This document shows, piece by piece, positions 1 to 5,186 of a stretch of DNA of 10,023 nt. Numbering within the stretch: position 1 is the stretch's first letter; every line of letters begins with the position of its first letter. A program made the translations under genes and the position numbers. The stretch is taken from positions 1-10,023 of the forward strand of contig CALJPJ010000236.1 of the NCBI GenBank assembly GCA_937980625.1. Direction: 5' to 3'. The stretch is from an uncultured Bdellovibrionales bacterium (GTDB taxonomy: Bacteria > Bdellovibrionota > Bdellovibrionia > Bdellovibrionales > UBA1609). The notes beneath the pieces are model-generated. The model was not told the origin of the DNA. It did no database searches and worked only from the letters and a program-made list of their open reading frames with translations.

Positions 1-186
1 ACAATGGCCAAAAATGTAGCTGACAGAGCAATACAAGTGCTTGGTGGCTATGGTTATGTTAGCGAGTATATTGTCGAGCGCTTATGGCGAGACGCTAAGC
101 TCATTGAAATTGGCGGTGGAACTTTAGAAGCTCACCAAAAAAATATCACTAAAGATTTATACAAACATATTGAACATATCAATTAA
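1..186 (+). CDS. Acyl-CoA dehydrogenase, C-terminal fragment (5' end outside window)
   Basis: The frame is open from base 1 and ends at TAA 184-186, so only about the last 61 residues are present. They match the C-terminal helical domain of FAD-dependent acyl-CoA dehydrogenases: AIQVLGGYGYVSEY, then VERLWRDAKLIEI and GGGTLEAHQKNI, corresponding to the family's usual 'GGYGY..EY.VER..RDAK...I..GT.E' signature near the FAD/dimer interface. Known role of the family: alpha,beta-dehydrogenation of acyl-CoA thioesters in fatty-acid or branched-chain amino-acid breakdown, passing electrons to ETF. The catalytic Glu and the substrate-determining parts lie upstream of the window, so chain-length specificity cannot be judged. 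The cysteine desulfurase gene starts 12 nt after the stop and its Shine-Dalgarno overlaps this stop codon, so the two are probably co-transcribed although their functions are not obviously linked. Confidence 0.93.
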   Translation, partial: TMAKNVADRAIQVLGGYGYVSEYIVERLWRDAKLIEIGGGTLEAHQKNITKDLYKHIEHIN

Positions 187-198
187 GGATTTTTTTAA

Positions 199-1347
199 AT
201 GCAAAAACCAATTTACTTAGACAATAATGCCACAACAAAATTAGACCCTAGAGTTTTTGAAAAAATGAGACCTTATTTTGAAGAAGAGTTTGGCAACCCA
301 GCCAGCCAGTCTCACTGCTATGGGTGGGAAGCAGAATTAGCGGTAAAAAAATCTCGCCAAGAAGTTGCAAAGTTGTTAAACGCCAACCCCAAGCATATAT
401 TTTGGACTAGTGGAGCTACTGAAAGCAACAATATTGCTATTTTAGGACTTATTAAACAACTTGTTTACAGTAAAAAAATGAAACCACATATAATTACTTC
501 TGCTATTGAGCACAAGGCAGTACTTGATGTGGTTAAGTATTGTGAAAACCTAGGAGCAGAAGTTTCTGTGGCTCCAGTTAATGAGTATGGACAAGTCGAG
601 ATCTCAACTCTCAATAAATTAAAAAAAGAAAATACGGCTTTTGTCAGCATAATGGCTGCAAACAATGAAATTGGCACATGTAACAATATTATGGCTATAG
701 GCAACTGGTGTCAGGTCAACTCAATTATTTTCCACACGGACGCAGCACAAGCGACTGGTAAAATCCGATTAAATGTTGAAACTATGAATATTGACCTACT
801 TTCACTTTCTGGTCATAAAATGTACGGCCCTAAAGGTGTTGGTGCTTTGTTTGTAAACCTTGAAAACCCTAATGTTAAACTCTCCCCTCTGATGTTTGGA
901 GGAGGGCAAGAAGGTGGATTACGCCCTGGAACCTTAAATGTTCCAGGTATAGTTGGTCTTGGAGAAGCTAGCCGTATTGCTCTTTTACATTTTGACGAAG
1001 AAAATGAAAAAAATTGTACTTTAAGAGATCACTTAATCAAAGAAGTGCTCGATAATATCCCGCAAGCAAAACTAAATGGGCATCCAACTGAAAGACTTTC
1101 TAATAACGCCAACTTTTCATTTAAAGATTTATCTGCTGATTTATTTGCCCTTGGTTTAAATGGCTTAGCCGTAAGCTCTGGCTCTGCTTGTAGTTCAAAT
1201 AGTGCTAGTGCAAGCTACGTATTAAAGGCCATTGGAGTGGATGATTGTTTAGCTAAATCTTCAATAAGAATAGGATTAGGACGATTTACAAAAAAGGAAG
1301 ATATTGATTTTTGTTGCTCTAAAATTAAAGGGTTATTTAAATCTTAA
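199..1347 (+). CDS. Cysteine desulfurase, class I (NifS/IscS family)
   Basis: A 382-residue PLP enzyme that converts L-cysteine to alanine and holds the sulfur as a persulfide for Fe-S cluster assembly and other thio-cofactors. Visible landmarks: N-terminal YLDNNATT (6-13), the GATESNN loop (72-78), His105 (AIEHKAV) for cofactor stacking, HTDAAQ (179-184) with Asp181, the Schiff-base lysine K207 in SGHKMYGPKG, GGGQEGGLRPGT (234-245), and catalytic Cys331 in SSGSACSSN, followed by the SASYVLKAIG stretch. The intact mobile Cys loop puts it in class I. E. coli IscS (404 aa) is a little longer, and the C-terminal tail used there for IscU docking is not evident, so NifS versus IscS cannot be decided. 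AAGGA at 185-189 sits 9 nt before the ATG. No isc scaffold gene is adjacent, but an A-type carrier lies 2.4 kb downstream on the same strand. Confidence 0.95.
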   Translation: MQKPIYLDNNATTKLDPRVFEKMRPYFEEEFGNPASQSHCYGWEAELAVKKSRQEVAKLLNANPKHIFWTSGATESNNIAILGLIKQLVYSKKMKPHIITSAIEHKAVLDVVKYCENLGAEVSVAPVNEYGQVEISTLNKLKKENTAFVSIMAANNEIGTCNNIMAIGNWCQVNSIIFHTDAAQATGKIRLNVETMNIDLLSLSGHKMYGPKGVGALFVNLENPNVKLSPLMFGGGQEGGLRPGTLNVPGIVGLGEASRIALLHFDEENEKNCTLRDHLIKEVLDNIPQAKLNGHPTERLSNNANFSFKDLSADLFALGLNGLAVSSGSACSSNSASASYVLKAIGVDDCLAKSSIRIGLGRFTKKEDIDFCCSKIKGLFKS

Positions 1348-1407
1348 CAAGAAAACAAACTAAATATTAGCTACAACTATATTTTTAAAGACTTCTTAGT
1401 GATTGTT

Positions 1408-2805
1408 TTACATCTGAATAGATGACCAGTTACTTATACAAACTTCTTTTTTTAAGTTCCTTTCTGTCTTATGTACAACACCAACACCATCAATAATTAA
1501 ACTTTTTCTATCCATAACATCAGAGTAAAACTCCGGACGAGAATACTGTACTCTTGTATTCAGAAGTGATCTTAGCTTTTCAGTTTCGTCTAACGCTGCT
1601 AATGAATTCGTATAGTCGAGCCCTCTCATTGATCCATTTTGAACAACAATATCAAAGAAAAATAAGTAACTAGCTAAAGTTTTTGTGTCATAATTTTTCA
1701 TATATTTTAATGCGCGTTTATGTTTAGCAACAGCGGCTTCTTGTTGAATAGCTATATAGTCTGTATCACCAGCCAAAGACTTCCAGGCAGTCTTCCATAC
1801 TTCTTTAAACTTTTTTCCTTTATTACTACTTAGATATAAGTTCTCCAAAGCCCAATTTACACTTAAGGAGTCTCTATATTGATTAGACCTATTCGTTGTG
1901 TACGACTTTACAACAAATGCAATAGTTCTAAATAATCCAGTAATTCTAGTGATTTTAGTATTTTTATTTGATGTCCACTCATCGAGCATCATCATAACGC
2001 TCTCTACTTGCTGTTCAGAAAAATATCTGTGTAAAATATCTGGATGCCTTTCAATGGCTTTTATCAATAATGGCTGTAAAGACCCTTGCCCTAGGTTTTG
2101 CTGAAAAAGCCCTAAACTAATTCCCTGGCCATCAAAATTATTAGTAATATTTTGCCAACCATGTTTTCCTTCAAAACTACCAGTCACATATAATGCTAAT
2201 TCAAAAGCCTTTTGCTCATTATTGCTAATAAAGTCTTGTCCACCACCTGTGCTGATTTTTGAATCTGCACAATGATTAATCTGACTTAGAGATTGACCAG
2301 TTGTTGGCGTATTAGAATCTACTTGTTCATTGAGGTCTATGTTATCTGGTTTAATTAGCCCACCACTTATGTCATCAATATCATCCGGTTTTACAAGTCC
2401 ACTATCGTCGCTTGTGTGGTCAGGTCTTACAGCCCCAGCGTTATTACCTTCAATCTCATCTTTATTTTCATCTTCAATAGAAATATCTATATCTATGTTA
2501 TCACTTTTATTTGTTGATACTACAGTTTGATCATTTGTAGATATGTTAGAATCATCAGTTGAGGGCTCAGAACCATTATTAACTACAACAATATCAACAT
2601 CCCCACTTTCTTCGTTAGTTTTAATTAGTCTTCTGTTATATGGTCGGTAATCCACATCAGATATGTGAGGTCTTTTTTCTTGCTTAGCAAAATCATTTGA
2701 AGAGTTATTGCTATAGCCACAAGATACTAAAAGTGTAATCATAAATACTAACAAAGTATTTTTATAACTTGTTATCAATATATTTTGTACGTTCAACATA
2801 ATCAC
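1408..2805 (-). CDS. Lipoprotein with acidic linker and putative lysozyme/chitosanase-like C-terminal domain
   Basis: A 465-residue predicted lipoprotein. A hydrophobic signal (about residues 17-28) ends in the lipobox LVSC with Cys29. Residues about 60-175 are a disordered linker rich in Asp, Ser, Asn and Thr, with three imperfect units beginning G-A/L-V/I-R/K-P-D (124, 136, 149). From about 190 a folded domain contains TGSFEG (Glu212), NNFDGQGIS (Asp225), LGLFQQNLGQGSLQPLL (231-247) and FFDIVVQNG (383-391). I recall this set from bacterial and phage wall-hydrolase-like proteins related to the lysozyme/GH46 chitosanase superfamily, with the Glu of 'FEG' as candidate acid catalyst. That assignment is from memory and the activity is inferred. 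The call starts at GTG 2805, 5 nt after AGGA (2811-2814). ATG 2799 (463 aa, 11-nt spacing) is the alternative. Periplasmic or outer-membrane wall remodelling would suit a predatory bacterium. The gene converges on the cysteine desulfurase gene with 60 nt between the stops. Confidence 0.82.
   Translation of the reverse strand: MIMLNVQNILITSYKNTLLVFMITLLVSCGYSNNSSNDFAKQEKRPHISDVDYRPYNRRLIKTNEESGDVDIVVVNNGSEPSTDDSNISTNDQTVVSTNKSDNIDIDISIEDENKDEIEGNNAGAVRPDHTSDDSGLVKPDDIDDISGGLIKPDNIDLNEQVDSNTPTTGQSLSQINHCADSKISTGGGQDFISNNEQKAFELALYVTGSFEGKHGWQNITNNFDGQGISLGLFQQNLGQGSLQPLLIKAIERHPDILHRYFSEQQVESVMMMLDEWTSNKNTKITRITGLFRTIAFVVKSYTTNRSNQYRDSLSVNWALENLYLSSNKGKKFKEVWKTAWKSLAGDTDYIAIQQEAAVAKHKRALKYMKNYDTKTLASYLFFFDIVVQNGSMRGLDYTNSLAALDETEKLRSLLNTRVQYSRPEFYSDVMDRKSLIIDGVGVVHKTERNLKKEVCISNWSSIQM
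2326..2436 (-). repeat. Three degenerate 12-13-residue repeats in the lipoprotein linker
   Basis: Within the acidic linker of the 1408-2805 lipoprotein, GAVRPD (residue 124), GLVKPD (136) and GLIKPD (149) start successive units, each followed by a short Asp/Ser/Ile-rich spacer such as DIDDISG. The units diverge at the DNA level, so this is old protein-level repetition and not a fresh tandem duplication. A flexible spacer between lipid anchor and catalytic domain is the likely role. Confidence 0.6.
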
Positions 2806-2924
2806 TTGAGTCCTTTTAGTTTTACAATAACTAACTCTGCAATGAGCATACCTAAGTCATATCAAATTTAGCCCCACTTGAAAGTTTATTCTTTTTAAAA
2901 CCGTTAAATTTTAGTCACTTATAA

Positions 2925-2937
2925 GACAATAATTGTC
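2925..2937. promoter_or_regulatory. Perfect 13-bp palindrome, candidate operator
   Basis: GACAAT-A-ATTGTC is fully symmetric around base 2931. It lies between two copies of GTCACTT spaced 21 bp apart, about two helical turns, and the second copy shares its first three bases with the palindrome. The position is about 120 bp from either flanking gene. A binding site for a dimeric regulator is possible, but no regulator gene is nearby and the motif does not match one I can name. Confidence 0.35.
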
Positions 2938-3019
2938 ACTTTTTTTTAAGACTGTTGTTTATTTTCAGTTTTAAATGAGCTTAATTCGATTTCAATACTG
3001 GCCTAGAACTTGTAACAAC

Positions 3020-3045
3020 CCTCTTAACGAATACGAGAGAAGAGG
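3020..3045 (+). promoter_or_regulatory. Inverted repeat that could mask the ribosome binding site
   Basis: CCTCTT at 3020-3025 is complementary to AAGAGG at 3040-3045, with a 14-nt loop. The right arm includes the start of the Shine-Dalgarno AGGAG (3043-3047), 6 nt upstream of the ATG at 3054. In the mRNA this short stem could partly block ribosome loading. The stem is only 6 bp, and any anti-Shine-Dalgarno-like sequence nearby would give the same picture by chance. Confidence 0.3.
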
Positions 3046-3053
3046 AGCTTACT

Positions 3054-3620
3054 ATGACCAGTAAAACTATTTTATCAACAATATTAATTTCACTGACCGC
3101 TGTTTCGATGATTGCTTGTGACAATCAAAACAAAAAAAATAAAACTGGGAGCACTACCCATATTACTTCTGGTGAGTCTCTTGAGTCACAAATAACTACA
3201 TTCACTAATAAGCTTGAAGCTCAAAAAGAAGAAAAAACTCAAATTATGGAAGATAAAGACATTGCTGATTTAAGATTAAAAAAGGCTGAGCGTGATTATA
3301 ATAAAGTCATCAAAGAGGCTGCAAATGATCAAAACTTTACAGATCACCTTGGAAGAATAACAGTGACTAAAGATGAACTTGATGATGCTCAAATTGATGC
3401 CAAAGAATTAACAAAAGAGCTGGGCGCTGTTAACTCTAAAATTTATGTTCTTGATAAAAGTATTGATTTGGTAAATGCTAAAATAGATATTAAAGTCTTA
3501 TCAAATTCAGTTAAAAGCCTACCACATGGACCTGATAAAGCTGACATTGAAGCACGAATCACTACCAAACAAAACCTTATTGAAAGTATTAAGGAAGACT
3601 TAAACCAACCTGGCCAGTAA
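3054..3620 (+). CDS. Small coiled-coil lipoprotein, function unknown
   Basis: A 188-residue predicted lipoprotein. The N-terminus MTSKTILSTI and a hydrophobic stretch run to the lipobox MIAC with Cys22. The residue after Cys is Asp, which in E. coli retains lipoproteins in the inner membrane by Lol avoidance; whether that rule holds here is unknown. After a short Lys/Asn/Thr/Ser linker, nearly the whole protein (about 40-185) is charged and helix-forming, with heptad-like hydrophobic spacing (for example LRLKKAERDYNKVIKEA and LVNAKIDIKVLSNSV), broken near residue 155 by LPHGPDK. It has no enzymatic motif that I recognise. A strong Shine-Dalgarno AGGAG (3043-3047) sits 6 nt before the ATG. I see no terminator after the stop. 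A periplasmic coiled-coil spacer or adaptor is the most one can infer. Confidence 0.8.
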   Translation: MTSKTILSTILISLTAVSMIACDNQNKKNKTGSTTHITSGESLESQITTFTNKLEAQKEEKTQIMEDKDIADLRLKKAERDYNKVIKEAANDQNFTDHLGRITVTKDELDDAQIDAKELTKELGAVNSKIYVLDKSIDLVNAKIDIKVLSNSVKSLPHGPDKADIEARITTKQNLIESIKEDLNQPGQ

Positions 3621-3714
3621 TCAATAATATTAAAATAACTCTGGCGAGAAAAAAGGTAAGTATTTAATTTTAAACGGTAAATCTGCAATAAGCCGACCCC
3701 TAATTTATAGCAAA

Positions 3715-3737
3715 TATCCATAACTAAACTATGGATA
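3715..3737. promoter_or_regulatory. 8-bp perfect inverted repeat upstream of the Fe-S carrier gene, candidate operator
   Basis: TATCCATA (3715-3722) and TATGGATA (3730-3737) are exact complements separated by 7 nt. The dyad ends 43 bp before the ATG of the A-type carrier gene. A GATAAT hexamer (3734-3739) overlapping its right arm could be a -10 element, although no good -35 is seen. A second, shorter dyad TGATA/TATCA lies at 3747-3764. It is not followed by a T-run, which argues against a terminator for the upstream gene. It does not match the E. coli IscR type 1 consensus. A repressor site for Fe-S gene control is a guess from position. Confidence 0.4.
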
Positions 3738-3780
3738 ATTAAGTAATGATATGCTAAAGTATCACTATTAAGGAGCTTAT

Positions 3781-4107
3781 ATGATTACCGTTTCTGACAA
3801 TGCTGTTGATAAAATTACTGAACTTATGAAAGAAGAAAAGCAGCCTAACAATGCTTTTTTACGTGTTAAAGTAAAGCGTGGTGGTTGCTCTGGATTTTCT
3901 TACAAGTTAGACTTTGATACTTCCATTAATGATGGTGATAAACAGTTTGATAAAGGCGCAGTTAAAGTCGTTATTGATAATAAAAGCATCCTTTACATTT
4001 TAGGTATGACCTTAAATTATGAGGGTGGCTTAAATGGAGCTGGATTTATATTTTCCAATCCCAACGCCTCTAAAACATGTGGGTGTGGCTCATCTTTTGC
4101 CGTCTAA
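3781..4107 (+). CDS. A-type iron-sulfur cluster carrier (ErpA/IscA/HesB family)
   Basis: A 108-residue protein of the usual family length, cytoplasmic. The three cluster-ligand cysteines are in the expected places: Cys36 in RGGCSGFSY, and Cys100 and Cys102 in the terminal KTCGCGSSFAV. The family binds an Fe-S cluster (or iron) between subunits and passes it from the scaffold to apo-proteins. The body 'AFLRVKVKRGGCSGF' and 'GGLNGAGFIFSNPNASKTCGCGSSF' segments are typical, and the ending resembles ErpA, but ErpA, IscA and SufA cannot be told apart safely from sequence alone. The Shine-Dalgarno AAGGAG (3770-3775) lies 5 nt before the ATG. Its own promoter probably lies in the 160-bp gap after the coiled-coil lipoprotein gene. 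Its last 18 bp overlap tail-to-tail with the membrane-protein gene on the other strand. Confidence 0.93.
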   Translation: MITVSDNAVDKITELMKEEKQPNNAFLRVKVKRGGCSGFSYKLDFDTSINDGDKQFDKGAVKVVIDNKSILYILGMTLNYEGGLNGAGFIFSNPNASKTCGCGSSFAV

Positions 4108-4488
4108 TTTTTTATATAAATTAGTGAGAACACTATTTTCTATAAATAAAATTATAAATATCACCACAAACTCAAGTGAAAAATAAACTATACCCAACGG
4201 CTTTAAATTACCCCAGTATTGAATTAGTAAAATAACTGTTACTACACAGTAAAAGCAATTGGCACTAATAATCAGCCTTAACCATATTGGGTTATTAGCA
4301 TTAACCTTAAAAAAGCAAATAAAAGAATATATTGAATATAAAACGGGAAAGCTTGCCAAAATATAGTGAGTAGCTACTGGCAAACCTATAAAGTTTGAAA
4401 AAATTGGGAGCACTATTGCATGAGAAAAAAAACTTATGATAGCTCCTACTCCATCAAATAAAAAAATGTTTTTTTCACTTAACGCCAT
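4090..4488 (-). CDS. Small integral membrane protein with four predicted helices, function unknown
   Basis: A 132-residue hydrophobic protein with about four transmembrane segments (roughly residues 12-33, 41-61, 69-90 and 98-119) and a short basic C-terminus (YKKLDGKR). The N-terminus MALSEKNIFLFDGVGA and the segment LRLIISANCFYCVVT resemble an uncharacterised four-helix family that I have seen in other bacteria, but I cannot name it. It has no charged pore or catalytic motif. The stop codon of the ferredoxin gene lies 38 nt upstream, so it is probably the last gene of the minus-strand run. No Shine-Dalgarno is visible before ATG 4488 (the upstream stretch is almost pure A/T), so expression may be weak or the start may differ. 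It overlaps the end of the Fe-S carrier gene by 18 bp. Confidence 0.75.
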   Translation of the reverse strand: MALSEKNIFLFDGVGAIISFFSHAIVLPIFSNFIGLPVATHYILASFPVLYSIYSFICFFKVNANNPIWLRLIISANCFYCVVTVILLIQYWGNLKPLGIVYFSLEFVVIFIILFIENSVLTNLYKKLDGKR

Positions 4489-4526
4489 AATAAAATATAA
4501 ATTAACTTCGCAAAATAAAACATAAT

Positions 4527-5186
4527 TTATTCAGACTTAGGCTTGTTAGTATTTTTTCTGTTTCTGTTGCGATTTCTATTTCTTTTTTTATTTTTACTAG
4601 CTTCAGTATTTTTAATCTCTCCGGATCCAGGTTTTGCTGAAGCATTCGCTTTGCCTGATCTTCTTTTGTTATTTCTATTATTTTTATTACTTCTCTTATT
4701 TGTAGACTTAGCTGAAACTCCAGATAAAGCCGATGAAACTTTATCACCCTCTATAGAGTCTTCGTTAATATTTAACTCTTCATCTTTTAATAAGGCTTCA
4801 TCAGAATCGATTAAGTTTCCTGTTACAGCCAATGACTGCTCTGTTGAATCCTTACGTAAATTACCTTGCGGCCTCTTATTACCTAAAGACTTTTCTTTTT
4901 CTACCTGTTCAGCTAAATCAATAACCATAGGTCCGAAACATTTTAGTTGGCAAGCCAATCGCCTCCGGTCAACAAAGTGACCTGTACCAATTAAAGCAAG
5001 CTCTTCTGAAGTGGGTGGAAGAACGTTATGCTCACCTTCATCAATTAAGACACGGCACTCAGCACAAGAAGGAAGGCCATTACAAACTGACTTTACTGGT
5101 AAGTCATTTTCGTGAGCAATTCTCATTATAGACTTATTGGGGTCAACATCAACTTCAATGTTTTGCGGGATAAATTTAATTTTCAC
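4527..5186 (-). CDS. [2Fe-2S] ferredoxin-domain protein with long basic, low-complexity C-terminal tail
   Basis: A 219-residue protein. Residues 1-95 form a plant-type [2Fe-2S] ferredoxin domain with ligands Cys35, Cys41, Cys44 and Cys79 (C-x5-C-x2-C-x34-C; CNGLPSCAEC and RLACQLKC). Cys83 is an extra cysteine. Such domains transfer single electrons. The remaining ~120 residues are unlike any ferredoxin: an acidic patch (about 127-150, DSDEALLKDEELNINED) followed by a Lys/Arg/Asn/Ser-rich disordered tail (about 160-219) with four consecutive Arg-Asn pairs at 202-209. Similar tails in other proteins contact RNA or other polyanions; that is an inference here. The start is GTG at 5184-5186, overlapping the tyrS stop as GTGA (4 nt), with AAGGTGG in the tyrS end as Shine-Dalgarno, so translation is probably coupled. 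Its partner reductase is not in the window. Confidence 0.88.
   Translation of the reverse strand: MKIKFIPQNIEVDVDPNKSIMRIAHENDLPVKSVCNGLPSCAECRVLIDEGEHNVLPPTSEELALIGTGHFVDRRRLACQLKCFGPMVIDLAEQVEKEKSLGNKRPQGNLRKDSTEQSLAVTGNLIDSDEALLKDEELNINEDSIEGDKVSSALSGVSAKSTNKRSNKNNRNNKRRSGKANASAKPGSGEIKNTEASKNKKRNRNRNRNRKNTNKPKSE
4557..4583 (-). repeat. Arg-Asn codon repeat at the ferredoxin C-terminus
   Basis: Residues 202-210 of the ferredoxin-domain protein alternate Arg and Asn (four RN pairs plus a final Arg). The encoding DNA is a degenerate hexamer array (AGAAAT, CGCAAC, AGAAAC). The mixed Arg codons (AGA and CGC) show that the amino-acid pattern is kept while the DNA drifts, which suggests selection on the protein; slippage at the hexamers remains possible. 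Confidence 0.6.

Larger units (their letters stand above)
2806..3053. promoter_or_regulatory. Divergent intergenic region between two lipoprotein genes
   Basis: These 248 bp separate the minus-strand 465-aa lipoprotein gene from the plus-strand 188-aa lipoprotein gene, so promoters for both must lie here. I could not pick convincing -35/-10 pairs on either strand. Visible structure: a perfect 6+1+6 palindrome GACAATAATTGTC at 2925-2937, a direct repeat GTCACTT at 2914-2920 and 2935-2941 (21 bp apart), a run of T at about 2940-2947, and a CCTCTT/AAGAGG inverted pair next to the downstream start. No open reading frame of note is present. Confidence 0.5.

Noticed and set aside
1348..1407. Bidirectional terminator between convergent genes
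   Set aside because: Only a 4-bp CTAA/TTAG stem is present; no credible hairpin with a T-tract.
2330..2530. Plus-strand 66-codon Ser/Leu-rich frame
   Set aside because: Antisense of the acidic repeat linker of the 465-aa lipoprotein.
3715..3737. IscR binding site or Rho-independent terminator
   Set aside because: The sequence does not fit the GACT...AGTC core of IscR type 1 sites, and no T-run follows the dyad.
4104..4124. CTAATTT/AAATTAG hairpin at the end of the Fe-S carrier gene as terminator
   Set aside because: The stem has only one G-C pair, is not followed by a T-run and lies within the opposite coding frame; expected by chance at this A/T content.
4502..4747. Minus-strand 81-codon frame
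   Set aside because: Out-of-frame shadow inside the ferredoxin tail; A-rich repeats keep several frames open.
4543..4980. Plus-strand open frame of 145 codons with very hydrophobic N-terminus
   Set aside because: It is the antisense of the Lys/Arg/Asn-rich ferredoxin tail, whose codons read as Leu/Phe on the other strand; no Shine-Dalgarno and no family resemblance.
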